Assembly (NCBI GenBank): GCA_029641185.1
Contig: JAPWGK010000012.1
Location: forward strand, 496,001 to 560,000
Length of the DNA: 64,000 bases
Source: Pseudofabraea citricarpa
Taxonomy: Eukaryota; Ascomycota; Leotiomycetes; Helotiales; Dermateaceae
Direction of reading: 5' to 3'
Position numbers and translations under genes: made by a program
The notes under the pieces: model-generated
What the model was told of the DNA's origin: nothing
The model's database searches: none
The model's input: only the letters and a program-made list of their open reading frames with translations
In this document: positions 49,190 through 59,670 of the stretch, piece after piece
Numbering within the stretch: position 1 is the stretch's first letter
Layout: the number at the start of each line of letters is the position of its first letter

Positions 49190-49528
49190 ATTGATAATAA
49201 GAATAAAGCTGACAACGAGAGTAAGAGCGAATCTGATAACAAGAAGGAATCTGACAACGATATACTAAAATCCAACAAAAGACCTCTAGTAAAGCGAACG
49301 TTTATACATTTGATGTTAGAGCTGGAAGTATACGATAAAACAGAAACTTCCTCAAGCCCACCCATGAATTCGATTCCATCTGTGTATGGTTCTTTGATTA
49401 TTAATGGTTCGCGGGATTTTTTGGCCAGCGCCGGGATTGAAGTTGCAATGCCTCTCTTGGGTAAAAGAGGTGGTTGGAGCGAGGCTATGCTAATGTTCCC
49501 TCGGTGCAATCTCATACTGGCTACCTAA
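49190..49528 (+). pseudogene. Coding-like orphan stretch, possible decayed element
   Basis: An open frame of 112 codons runs from just after a stop at 49187 to a TAA at 49526-49528. It has no ATG near its start: the first ATG codes for the residue after THL at about 49313. The start is strongly biased (repeated DNES/ESDN units, then KSNKRPLVKR), unlike chance translation of the AT-rich DNA around it. I do not recognise the family. It could be the tail of a lost gene or transposon fragment, or chance. No element ends or target duplications were seen. Confidence 0.25.
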
Positions 49529-49813
49529 TGTCTCCATCCTCCCGGTCAGGTCATGTCATGTCCGGTCAGATTGCATAGTGGTGATTACTCGGTAGTTTGC
49601 TGGTGCTGAGGCGAGGATATGGAATGATGAGGTGATATTTCATTTCCCCTCTACCTTGGTGGTGTCTCTTTTCTTCTTCTCTTCCGTCTCAGGTTTTCCT
49701 GTATGTTAGGGACCCAGTAGAGAGGGTGAGAGATTTGGAATTTTGGCAAACGAAAGAGTGGATATGGAGATGTTTGCACTGCCACGATTTCAATGCACAG
49801 CAATCAGTCATAA

Positions 49814-50259
49814 TCAGTCACAATCCGGAGACGATGGATAGATAGTGTAGATAGGGAGGGTATCAGTGGGGCAAGAAGAAAAAGGCGTCTTATCATTTTT
49901 CGGTTGGACATGTGTTGGTGTTGGTGTTGGTGCTGGTGTTAGTGCTGGTGTTGTTGGCGTTGGTGTTGGTGTTGGTGTTGGTACTGGTGATACGGCGGTA
50001 GTGATAGTGATTGTTTCGGGTGATGGTTTCGGGTGCATGTCTTGTTTGTTTTCTTCTGGCGGCTGGCTGCTGGCAGCGGATGCAGGGGACGTGGGGAAAT
50101 CATGTTCTTGGGGTCTTCTAGAAACAATAATGAGATCTCGCTTTGTGGTGTGGCTCTGGCTCTGGCTCTGGCTCTGGCTCTGCACTCCGCCTTGCTTAGA
50201 AGGGCATGTGACCTGGGATGCTGGTCAGCACCTGCTCTAGACACGGCTTTTACTGCCAT
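49814..50259 (-). CDS. Candidate small repeat-rich protein (weak)
   Basis: If an intron at 50253-50213 (donor GTAAAA, acceptor CCCAG) is removed, the minus strand reads ATG, GCA, then 133 codons to a stop at 49814: about 134 residues. The product has a (QS)5 run, the non-repetitive segment KRDLIIVSRRPQEHDFPTSP, a Pro/Glu/Ser-rich part, a PTPTPTPT tract and a Cys-containing end. The non-repetitive segments look codon-like, but the (TGGCTC)n and (GTTGGT)n arrays give open frames easily and the donor is poor. The likeliest alternative is repeat-generated open frame. No family was recognised. Confidence 0.22.
49911..49990. repeat. GTTGGT/GCTGGT hexamer minisatellite
   Basis: About 13 imperfect hexamers (GTTGGT, GCTGGT, GTTAGT). 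On the minus strand they encode a Pro-Thr/Pro-Ala repeat if translated. Confidence 0.88.
50151..50182. repeat. (TGGCTC)5 hexamer repeat
   Basis: Five near-perfect TGGCTC units; on the minus strand they encode Gln-Ser or Arg-Ala repeats in different frames. Confidence 0.88.
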
Positions 50260-50942
50260 CGACACTACTTGCCTACGTCGGTGATTTAAGAGATGCAAAA
50301 TGACGACAAGCCAAGGAGCTGGTGTCTTTTGTCTGGTGTCTCCCGATCAGCACATCTGAGTCAGGTGACTTGGGTCTTTGACGTTAATCGGTGACGTCTA
50401 GACTGACACTGACTCTGGATCCGGATAAGCTTAACAAGACTGACTTTGACTCCCCCAGTCAACCCGTCAAACATCTCGGATCTCTTGATGGTTGATTGAC
50501 ATGAATTAAACAAGGCGCAGTCCCAGGCAGACACTCCGTCCTGATTGGACACCACACCAACTAAATCAAACGGATGATTGACCAGGCGCAAAGCCTAATT
50601 CAACTAAGCTCGCTGGTTAAACTCCCTTTCAGCCCAACTAATTACTTTGTTGTGCGCTCATCCTCTCTGCTCATCCTGTCTATCTAACAAATAAAGACTG
50701 CGCCTTTGCCCCTCAACCTCTTTGATCAGACAAGGCGAAGTTTCCTCCACAACCCCGAAAGCGCGATCCGCCCAAAGACTTGAAACACAGACATATTTAT
50801 CTGTCCGACCTCCCCGCCTCTTCCTAAACCATTCACACACACCTACATAATCTGTACGACCTCAAACCCACCTTCTACATATCGTCCATCGATACTCTAC
50901 AGACATCTACATTACCCTTCGTCGACCTTCTACAATACCATC

Positions 50943-52400
50943 ATGAGGTTGTTGTCGCTCGACTCCTTCACCGTAGCGTTGCTACTGCTGTCCTCCACCG
51001 CGCCATCCTTCGCCCTCCCCCAACCCCACGCCGAGATAGAGTCAGAGCTCGTCACTCGCGACAATGATGCGACCCTCGAATCAATCATCGACGCGCGCAC
51101 CGCCGAATTCTACAGTGAGCTTGCAGAAGTAAAGGACCTGTGGAAGAGAAAGGGAGGCGGTGGCGGTGGCGGCAGAGGAGGAGGAGGATCCAGCAGTTCC
51201 GGTTCTTCGAGCAGTGGCTCATCCAGCAGTGGCAGTTCTTCAGGCAGTTCATCTTCAAGGTATGGTACATCTTCCTCTTCTCCGGGGAGTGGTAGTTCGA
51301 GCTCGGGTTCTGGTTCGGGAGGTAGTTCTAGTTCTAGTTCTGGCTCCAGTTCCAGTTCTGGATCTGGATCTGGATCTGGATCTAGGGGCAGTTCCAGTGG
51401 TTCTAGTTCCAGTTCCAGTTCCACTTCTGGGTCAAGTTCTAGCAGTGAAAAGTCGGGCTCCAGCCCTAGTTCCAGTTCTGGATCGAGCTCTGGCAGTTCT
51501 AGTAGCTCTGGTTCGAGTTCTGGTTCTGGTGGTATTTCTAACTGGATCAATGCTGCGACCTCTTCGGCGACAGGATGGGGACAAGGTTTATTCTCGTCGC
51601 TATCCGGTTCCAGAGGAGGTGGTGGAGGATTCTTTGGAGGCTCAAACGGGGGAGGTTCATCTTCATCATCTAATTCCCAGTCCAGTAGAGGAGGTTCGTC
51701 ATCATCATCATCTAACTCTAAACCCAGTTCCGGATCAAGATCAGGTTCAGGTTCAGGAGCCGCTTCTTCTTCGTCTTCCGCTGGCGGCCGAACAAAGCAA
51801 GGCTCAGGTGTAACACCTGCCTATGGAGGTGGAAGATATTATGGCGGTGGAGCTACCACTCCATATCGCTCTGGTGGTACTTCACCTCGTGGAATCGCCC
51901 CTGTTTTCCTTGGAGTAGGAGCTCTCGCTATCTTCCCGGGTCTCTGGCTATACGGAGCTTACAGTTACCCATACCACAATCCTTACACCTTCCGCAACCA
52001 ATCGGCACGACGAAACAGCACAAACAGCACCACTACCAATACCAAGAAACGTGACTTGTTCTCCTTGATTATGCGCCAGGAGTCAGAAGGTGCCAACGAG
52101 ACGAAGCCAGTCGACTGCTTGTGCGCCCAATACGCCGTTTGCGGATGTGACGATGACGGAAACACGACCTTCCTTGATTCTGTCATCGGTACTGGTGACT
52201 ACTTCCAACTCAACCAAAGTCTCATCACCGTTGTCGATGTCAACGGCACCAGCACCATCGTTCTGAACGGCACCCTCCCTAATGGAACCACCGCAGCAGG
52301 CGGAACCGAGGATGCCAACGCTGCTATCCGAAACATTGCCCAATTCGGCGGTTACTGGGTCATGGTAGCCCTGGTCGGATGTACTGTTATGTTCGTTTGA
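50943..52400 (+). CDS. Secreted Ser/Gly-rich surface protein with conserved C-terminal domain
   Basis: A single exon of 485 codons. A signal peptide (about residues 1-24, ending FALPQP) is followed by a short helical segment (DATLESIIDARTAEFYSELA) and a Gly-rich patch. A very long Ser/Gly repeat follows (about residues 80-285, units SSGS and GSGSG). The C-terminal part is conserved-looking: a hydrophobic segment (PVFLGVGALAIFPGLWLYGAY), an Asn-rich stretch with many glycosylation sequons, a Cys motif (CLCAQYAVCGCDDDGN), and a last hydrophobic segment (YWVMVALVGCTVMFV) at the very end, like a GPI signal or tail helix. I associate the Cys motif with a fungal domain of unknown function (DUF7732, from memory). 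Probably a glycosylated cell-surface or wall protein. The Ser/Gly block is repetitive DNA and likely varies in length between strains. Confidence 0.88.
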   Translation: MRLLSLDSFTVALLLLSSTAPSFALPQPHAEIESELVTRDNDATLESIIDARTAEFYSELAEVKDLWKRKGGGGGGGRGGGGSSSSGSSSSGSSSSGSSSGSSSSRYGTSSSSPGSGSSSSGSGSGGSSSSSSGSSSSSGSGSGSGSRGSSSGSSSSSSSTSGSSSSSEKSGSSPSSSSGSSSGSSSSSGSSSGSGGISNWINAATSSATGWGQGLFSSLSGSRGGGGGFFGGSNGGGSSSSSNSQSSRGGSSSSSSNSKPSSGSRSGSGSGAASSSSSAGGRTKQGSGVTPAYGGGRYYGGGATTPYRSGGTSPRGIAPVFLGVGALAIFPGLWLYGAYSYPYHNPYTFRNQSARRNSTNSTTTNTKKRDLFSLIMRQESEGANETKPVDCLCAQYAVCGCDDDGNTTFLDSVIGTGDYFQLNQSLITVVDVNGTSTIVLNGTLPNGTTAAGGTEDANAAIRNIAQFGGYWVMVALVGCTVMFV

Positions 52401-53100
52401 GAAATTGCTTTGAGCAAATAAACAAACAAACAAGTGAAGTTGCATTGCGTGGGCAGGAAAGTATAAATTAATGATTATGTTGGATTTTTCGGGGCGGTAT
52501 TCTCTGGGTTTTGGTGGGGTAAACAGAGATTCAAATATTCTCAAATGGCGTTTCGGCGCGATTCTATTCTTCATCTTCGATTCTTGAGCGATGGGGAAAA
52601 TGGGCAGCACCTTTTTGTGTTGTTGTAAGAGAAGAAGAAAAGAAAACCTCTCCTATTGGATCGATAGATAGATAGGAAGTCGTTTCTCGAGAGTTAGTTA
52701 TGCGATGAGCTTTACGTTGTATTGATTTTATTTCCCTTTTCTTGTTTTTTCTTTAATACCCCGACCGACTTTCGTGTGTGTTTGTTATTGTAATTACAGA
52801 CAAATAAAAAACGAGGTCAAGAAATGAGGGGTTTGGTTGTACGTAATTTAGTGTATGGATTAGAAAGAAAGAAACAAGGGAAAGAGATGAGATGAGGGTG
52901 GTCCCCAGGAGGACCGAGGGTGGTTTTATGTACTTTTACCTATCTACCTCTTTTTCTCTCCGGATTTATAAACTGGCCTATTCCTCTACCCCCTTTTCCT
53001 CAACCGCTTATTTGTCTGTTCGTTCGTTCGTTCGTATCTCATCTATCCGCTCTTGCGTGACGACAATGTTCTTCCTCTCTCCCTTGCCTTGTCTACCTAT

Positions 53101-53142
<42 letters not shown>

Positions 53143-54173
53143 TCTTCATAACGCAGAGTACCTACTAGGGTAGGGGTAGGGAGGTAGATACAAACGAGAA
53201 TACAGGAACACTATCTATAGGATGAAAAAAGAACCAGGGATTGTCAATGTATCGCGTACTTCGGATAGAGGGGGGGAAAGAAACATGAGATGAGATGAAA
53301 ACATGCAGCTAGGTGATGTATCATTTTCACTTTGGCTCTGGGTGTAGTGCTCTGGGTGGGGGTGGGAGAGGTTCGTTGCGGGGCAGGGGGGTTTTTGTCT
53401 GTGGGCTTCTATCCTGAAATGGTGTGAATTGGTTGATGTGTGGGTGAAAGGCGGTTTTCGAATGCTTGTCTGCAGTAAACGGACGGGTTTGTGTGTTTAT
53501 ATGTAGCCCTGCTTACTCGCATACCGAACCGGCTAGCGATAAGCTCAATAACATTGCAGAGTAAGTCTAAAGAGAGGGGGAAAGAGGGATGATAAGTAGA
53601 GAATATGATATACTGTAAAGCTGATCTGGAAGAGAACAAACAACGCGAGAGAAAAAAGAAACAGAAAAACGTTCATATAACAAAGTACTGATTTACATAT
53701 TCATGCTGCGACAAATAAATATTGCTTCTGATTCTTCTGATTCCTGGTTTAGATATAGAATTATTTTATATATATGTACAAAGGTTAAAGAGCCACCACT
53801 GCAGCTTCAACTACTATCTGCTCTGTGCTATATGTCTAAAAACAGGCAGACAGGGAGAAAGAGAAACCATCTCCAAAGCCAGGTATAGAAAGAAAAGAGA
53901 GTATCTTCGAAATAGCTAACAAAAACGCCTTGTATCCCAACCCTTCCTTTCCCTTTGCCCAGCCGAATGAGCAGTCCCAAAAAGAATCTTAGATCCCATC
54001 CTATCCCATCCCATCCCATCCTACTTATCCTATACAAAAGAGAGATAAAAAGAAACATGCTAGTAAGATATGATAAAATTGCAATGCTCGCTTGAAAAAC
54101 ATCAGATAATAATTTTTTTACAAAGAACAAGGACGAGTGGGTATGAGCAGCAGAGTGATATGCATGAAGAACA
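52401..54173. other. Intergenic region with simple repeats
   Basis: Contains the 3' flanks of the Ser/Gly-rich gene (+) and the SprT-like gene (-). Purine and pyrimidine tracts are frequent: a (GA)n run at 53103-53140, GTTCG repeats at 53020-53036 and TATCCCATCC repeats at 54000-54022. Short open frames lack motifs. No RNA gene was recognised. Confidence 0.55.
53103..53140. repeat. (GA)n microsatellite
   Basis: About 18 GA dinucleotides in the 3' flank between two convergent genes. Confidence 0.92.
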
Positions 54174-55313
54174 TCACCTCCAACCATCCTCGCGGGGATA
54201 TACTGGTTGTGCATGTTGATGTTGCTGCTGCTGCCATGCAAAATATTCGAACCGGTTATCGGGCTCGGGTTCATCCTCATACTCGTATTCTGGGATATGA
54301 GAAGAATATGAAGGACTTTGAGCACATCCATCATGTCCATGTCCAGGTGATCTCCCGACACCTCTTCCCTCCTCCTTCGCAACCCGAAAATCGTTCAGGT
54401 TGGCTTTCATATTGCACAGTTGAAGATGAACCCCACAACCGGCAACCCACTCGTCGATGATAGCAGCGATAGCATGGAAGCCATCAGTATGGCCACCCTT
54501 ATCACGAGCTGTGAAGCCACAGCGGATGAAGAGGTAGCAGTGAACGAGCTCGTGGAGGAAGGCTGCTAGCAGCAGGCGACGATCAAAGCTCGAGCTGTCC
54601 TGTCGCAAGATCGGTCTCGAGAGGATGATTAATGTTTCATAGCCACCGCAGAGAGGCGCGCTGGCTGGCCGTAAGGCCGTACTTCCGATTAATTCTGATG
54701 TGTACCGTGACTGTTCCGGTGCTGACCATTCCCACATGACACGGCCGGAGAGGGCGCCTCTGAAGAAGACGGCATCGGCTCCGATCAGAATACTATCGAG
54801 CGCATCGTCGTCCAGTCTGGCATGGCTCTCGATTAGTGTACGGAAGTAGCGAACGTATTTGCTGTGGTCATGTAGTGGGCGAGTGTACATCTGTACACTT
54901 CGTGCAGCTTCGGAGTCGCTGCATATAAACGTATGTTTGTTATTAGTGTCGTAACGTATTGGTGGCTCGTAGCCTTGATCGGCTATGATGGAATTCCCTG
55001 ACGGGGTGCGTTCCATGGCGAGACTTCGAACGAGACTTGTGTCTTCGAGGATGAGTGAGGGCGATGAAGTCTTGGGTGTGTTGGGCGGTGTGAACTTGTG
55101 CCATCTTGTGGGTGACATATGTCTCTGCTCTCGTTCACGCTCGCGCTCTTCATTCTGCGCTCGTCGCAATTCCCGCTCATATCGCCGACTCGATTTGCTA
55201 TCTGATGGCCTGCGATCGTGCTCGAGTCTTTGTCGGGATCCTGGCCTGCTGTTTGGCGGCGTCGGATTCGCACTTCCATGGCCACTCGCGTTCGGCCGCT
55301 GAAAGGCCGCCAT
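54174..55313 (-). CDS. SprT-like zinc metalloprotease-domain protein
   Basis: A single exon of 379 residues on the minus strand. The first 110 residues are basic, Pro/Ser/Arg-rich and disordered, with an Arg/Glu run (NEEREREREQRHMSPTRW). The rest is a compact domain with the zinc protease motif HELVHCYLFIRCG near residue 265, followed by GGHTDGFHAI, which supplies the usual third histidine. This HExxH plus GH arrangement is that of SprT-like domains (as in Spartan/Wss1-related proteins). Most of these cut DNA-protein crosslinks or have unknown roles; no ubiquitin-binding zinc finger or PIP box was noticed, so a Spartan role is not implied. The C-terminus is acidic then Gln/His-rich (WQQQQHQHAQ). 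The ATG at 55311-55313 was chosen; the frame upstream is hydrophobic non-coding sequence without an ATG. Confidence 0.85.
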   Translation of the reverse strand: MAAFQRPNASGHGSANPTPPNSRPGSRQRLEHDRRPSDSKSSRRYERELRRAQNEEREREREQRHMSPTRWHKFTPPNTPKTSSPSLILEDTSLVRSLAMERTPSGNSIIADQGYEPPIRYDTNNKHTFICSDSEAARSVQMYTRPLHDHSKYVRYFRTLIESHARLDDDALDSILIGADAVFFRGALSGRVMWEWSAPEQSRYTSELIGSTALRPASAPLCGGYETLIILSRPILRQDSSSFDRRLLLAAFLHELVHCYLFIRCGFTARDKGGHTDGFHAIAAIIDEWVAGCGVHLQLCNMKANLNDFRVAKEEGRGVGRSPGHGHDGCAQSPSYSSHIPEYEYEDEPEPDNRFEYFAWQQQQHQHAQPVYPREDGWR

Positions 55314-55654
55314 GTATAAAATAATGCTATGTAGGAGCGACAAAAAAGAGAGAGATAAGAGATAATGAACAGGCAACAAAATTGGAAGGGGGCAAGAGAG
55401 ATCTGGCCCCTCCCAGTAGTTTAATAACAAAAAAGAATGAGCGAGCAAGACAGAGAGAGGGAGGAGCAGCGAACGTCAAAGGGTTGTTTCGGGGAATATT
55501 TTGGGTTCCTTGAGAAACGTGACCCAGTCGCCTCGGGAGTGGGAGCTTTCCCCTTTGCAGAAAAAATGAGGCTGTCGAGGAATTATCGCGCTGCGGCTGT
55601 CGGGTCGTCTGAAGAGCCAAAAGAGATTGGCAGGCGTACAAGACAGACAGCAGT

Positions 55655-55681
55655 AGTGCAGTGCAGTGCAGTGCAGTGCAG
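55655..55681. repeat. (GTGCA)n pentamer array
   Basis: Five GTGCA units, followed by a G-rich run. The same unit occurs at 11673-11704. Confidence 0.88.
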
Positions 55682-55918
55682 GAGGGGGGGCGTTGTTGAC
55701 ACAGGCGCTGGCCCAGAGTTCAAACGGCAGACAGGACAGGGCTGAAGCTTATTGAAACAAGACCAAAAGAGGATGGCGAGTGGAAGTGAGAGTGGGTGCC
55801 TTTTGTACACTTGGATATGAGTGAGGGTCAAGTACAATACAATAAAGTAGAGGACTTTCGTAAACAAGCGCTAAAGGCAACTCTGCTGGTGGCTCTTGCT
55901 TGCGTCTCGCCAATGATG

Positions 55919-56039
55919 CGCTGGATGCTGGATGCTGGATGCTGGGTGGTCGATGTGATGTGTGCTGGGTATGTGCTGGGTATGTGCTGGACGGGGTGGA
56001 TTATTGTTGTGGATGTGGTGGATGTGGTGGATGTGGTGG
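55919..56039. repeat. GCTGGAT, GTGCTGGGTAT and GGATGTGGT arrays in succession
   Basis: Three unrelated short tandem repeats lie within 120 bp: GCTGGAT units (55919-55947), GTGCTGGGTAT units (55963-55991) and GGATGTGGT units (56010-56039). Confidence 0.85.
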
Positions 56040-56150
56040 CAGTAGGAGTGAGTCGTAGAACTAGCTGTGCAGTGTGCATGAGCAGCTCCGTGAGCTCCAT
56101 GAGGCTTCCAAGTTCCCACCAGCATGTACCCCTGGAGAGGGAGAGTGTGT

Positions 56151-56170
56151 GAGAGAGAGAGAGAGAGAGA
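56151..56170. repeat. (GA)n microsatellite
   Basis: A run of about ten GA units. Confidence 0.8.
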
Positions 56171-56263
56171 TAATCAGTATTGTGTTGTGTTGTGGTAGTG
56201 GCAGGGAAAGTATGGAGAGAGTTGGGAGCGGTGAACAGAGAACAGAGAGACAGAGTGAGAGAG

Positions 56264-56313
56264 GCTGAACCTGACCCTGAACCTGAACCTGGACCTGGAC
56301 CTGAACCCTGAAC
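56264..56313. repeat. CCTGAA/CCTGGA hexamer array
   Basis: About eight imperfect hexamers (CCTGAC, CCTGAA, CCTGGA). Confidence 0.85.
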
Positions 56314-56730
56314 CTAATTCTCGCTTGATCTGTAGCTCGCCTCGATTTCAATGATTGGCCCTCGACTGACTTCCTTTGAGTCTTCTACTCATCCGACGTC
56401 TGGGAAGAGCCCTGCGCCATCTCCTTCTCTCTTCCTCGCTCTTCGCCATCTACAAGAATGGACCTCGATCATCACGCGAGGCTCGCTGTTTCTGTGTTTA
56501 TCCGTCTGTTTCGTTTCGCTTTACCTTTCTTTGCTGTCATGATATAGCTCGTTCCAATGTCAATAGCAAGTAGTACAGTACATAACAGTGGCAAACCCCA
56601 GCCTCGCAAGCACCCTCCTTGCAGCTGTCCATCTCCACATAATTCTGGGGAACTCTCGCAGGAGAATCATCATGCACAAGCCAATACTGTACTGGAGCGC
56701 CAGATCTACATCTACAGCCGACTGCATGCC

Positions 56731-56800
56731 TACCACATACCACATACCACCTACCAAATACCACACACCACACACCACATACCACATACCACATACCACC
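56731..56800. repeat. CCACATA heptamer array
   Basis: About ten imperfect CCACATA/CCACACA units spanning 70 bp. Confidence 0.88.
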
Positions 56801-57498
56801 CTCACACTAGCACATGACTAAACCGCCTCGGAACTCAATCTAGTTAATTCCCATGGAAGATCGCCACAAACACAAACTCAACATGCCTTGACCTGGGCCC
56901 CATCTGGAAGAGCAACGAAGAGACAATTCGGCATATGCTGCGTCCCGTCGTCCTCGCCGTTTGCGTACGTACGGTAATGCAGATTAGCCATACAAGAGAC
57001 TCGAGCAATGCAGTCAGTGCATAACCAGAGCCACTGGGCCGATCACCAGTTGACGTGGTTGCCCTTAACCCTCAATCCAATCTCGAACTCTCCTGTTCGC
57101 ATGCGTAATCGCGCCATCGTACAATGGCTGCCACTGAGAAACCCTGTGCTGCTTGACATCCACCTTGACTACCACCTTGACTACAGATTCCCGAGGTCAT
57201 GCAATCCGGTCCTCACAGGGCTAGGGCTATCAAGTACATCCTTTCACTGGGCCATTTCTTAAGCAGCGTCTTACCGGCAAAGTAACCATGATGATGACAA
57301 TGATGTGGAAAGGGCTTCTGGGGGGCAGATCAGCATCATCATTGTCGCCTGATCAGCCCTTTGGAATTGCCGTTTGGCTACACAGACAAGTCCAGGGGGG
57401 CTCGTCGTGTGCTCTGGACATCCAAACATCGGGACAAGGCGGTCGACATGTCTTGTATAAAGTAGTTATAGTAATGGTAGAGGCATATTGAATCTACT

Positions 57499-59670
57499 TT
57501 ACGTCGTCTCACCCAATCCTAACCCGAGGCCAAGACCTAATCCTCTGACATATCTGACCTCATTGGCCTGTCGCTCGAGTGCACGCCTCATCTAGAAGGA
57601 ATGGATATCAGCCCAAGAACGTGGAGCGAACAGGATCGAGGGCGTAAGACGACGAGGGGACTGTGCTGCTTACCGTTTGCCCGTATATACGCTCTTCACG
57701 TTCTCTATGCGCTTCCTCAATGGTCTGCTCCATTTCCTCGAAGCTGTCTGCAGTGAACCCAGGCTTACTAGAGAAGTTCAGCAAACCCAATTTCTCCCCC
57801 GTCCACAAGACCAGGTCGTCTTCATTTACAGGCCGGCCGCTCTGCCCGGTGTGCGTGTTCAGGATTTTACGGGCGATGTCTCCAGATCCAGAATCCATGT
57901 ATGAGTCGCCCAGCGTACCAAAGATGCCCCGAGGAGCTTCCACCGAACCATGTGCTATGTTCCATCGCCTAGCTTCTGTAAAGCCATCCCTTTCTAGCCA
58001 CTTCAGATTCCCACCTCCGTCCGAAGCGACGATACGGGTACCGTGGTTTGCAACAGATAGCAATTTTGAGCTAGAGGATGTCTGTCGATTCTTCATCGTC
58101 GAGTTCTGTAGCTGTCCGGCTGTTGAGTCGGAAGAGATAGTAGTCAACTCAGGTAAGGGCGATAAGCCATACATTTCGAGAGAACCTTTGCTATTGTATT
58201 CTCCACACGCAATTAATGTCTTGCCCGGTAGTGTTTTGGCTTCTAATATCTGCTCAGTAGAGAGCTCTCCCCTACGTGCTAAGTCTTTTGTCATGCTTCC
58301 AAAAGGAAAGGGCAACGAAGCCATGCTACATAATCGCGCTCCGGAATATATGGTTCCTCGGAGTTTGGGGAAATATCGCCTATCATAGTTAAGGATACTC
58401 GAGAACCTACCAGCTACGTATATATCGCCATTACCATCCCATTGATCCTCTGCGCTGGGCAAGTGCAGGATACTGAGAGGCCCTGGCTGATATAATGGCG
58501 CATAAATCGGAGATGGGTCCGGGTTCAAGATATCTCGGAAACTCGGTGGGGGTCGAGATGCAAGTAATCCGGTCACACCATAAGAGCCAAATTTCTCATC
58601 AAAACTATCAAAGCTTTCGGAGACCGGTGTACTTTGGTGGGATATGCTAGTCCGAGGATCATAAAGGTACAATGCTAGGTTTGTGCCGACGGTTATTGGA
58701 ACTGGTTGCTTAGCGGCTGATAAAGCTGTGATTGAGAAAGGATATTTCTCATGGCTAACGGTGGAAAGGGTTTCAAGATCCACTTCTACGAGACCTAGAA
58801 TATCATTAGCACAGTAGCATGGCGAACATGGCCGACTGCACGCCCAAAGCCAGAGGCACATACCACTTTGCACAGCGATGAACGCCTTCTTCAAAGTACT
58901 ATCAACACTAACACATTCTGTGACCCCAGTACTAATCATCTTCGAACGCTTGTTCTTATCTTGAGGTCCGTCATCCATCGACAATATTCCCGATCTGCTC
59001 CTAGCAATTATGCTTCCCTTCTTACCTCGGGTACCACATACGTCCCAGAGGCAGACACTCCCATCATCCAAGGGAGCCACCACAAACGTCGCCTGGGACT
59101 CTCCCACAGGTGTGTATAATCCCATACCTCTCACCTCTAGATATTCGTGCTCGGCACTCTCGCGGTTGCGGGGCTGCTGAAACCAAGAAGTTGAGATGGG
59201 AGCATTCCGAGCAATATACTCATCATACCAGCCGACCTTCTCGTGGGGATAACTGGGGTCCCAGTTGGCCATGATACGAATCCTCTCGGTCGCCCTCGCC
59301 TTGAGATCTCGTGCCTCTTCTCGCGGCCGGGCGAGCCTCGAATCGCCCAGCCCATTGCCGCTTGCGAGTGCTCGTGCTAGGTCGCGGAATCGCGGTTCTT
59401 GTACCGTGGTAGATGAGATCAATTCTTGACGCCTGCGCAGTGAGTCGACGAAGGACGACTTGATGAAGCACTGCTCCCGCCAGAGCTTGTCGTCTCGGCC
59501 GATTTCTAGGTATCTCTTGGAGACCAGTTGCAGATTGACAATATCCGGGGGGTCAAGGACTAAGTGGCATTGTTAGGGATTTGCTCATAGTAGATACTTG
59601 AGCATGCGGACGTACACAGAGTGATCTGCAGCACAATCTCTGAGGGTAGATTGTTCATGTTGACGACCAT
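57499..59670 (-). CDS. F-box protein with beta-propeller-like region
   Basis: Four exons on the minus strand, 59670-59616, 59559-58864, 58794-57674 and 57591-57499, give 654 residues. The N-terminus is an F-box (NNLPSEIVLQITLFLDPPDI followed by NLQLVSKRYLEI), split by the first intron. F-boxes bind Skp1 in SCF ubiquitin ligases. The rest contains repeated Trp/Gly/Asp-rich strands (DDGSVCLWDVCG, PVTIGTNLALYLYDPRTS-like, GDIYVAGRFSSILNYDRRYF, CGEYNSKGSLEMYG) that suggest a WD40-like propeller for substrate binding. Intron 2 is in frame and could be misread as coding. Splicing at GTAAGC/TTCTAG adds 30 residues that end in a (GL)5 run. Substrate unknown. The last exon is inferred from splice sites only. 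Confidence 0.87.

Larger units (their letters stand above)
48755..50942. other. Intergenic region with possible relics and repeats
   Basis: Between myosin I and the Ser/Gly-rich secreted protein gene (both plus strand). It contains a coding-like orphan stretch (49190-49528), a weak minus-strand gene candidate (49814-50259) and two repeat tracts, all listed separately. From 50600 to 50942 the sequence is pyrimidine-rich with CTACA repeats, as usual for a fungal promoter and leader. Confidence 0.5.
55314..57498. other. Intergenic region unusually dense in tandem repeats
   Basis: Upstream of the SprT-like gene and downstream of the F-box gene (both minus strand). Within 55655-56800 there are at least six different short tandem arrays, listed separately. 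Open frames through them are repeat-generated. Nothing else was recognised in 56820-57498. Confidence 0.55.

Noticed and set aside
51110..51813. Long open frames antisense and in another frame of the Ser/Gly-rich gene (E/L/P repeats and V/P/L/D repeats)
   Set aside because: They are mirror images of the Ser/Gly codon repeat; only the sense frame has a signal peptide and a conserved end.
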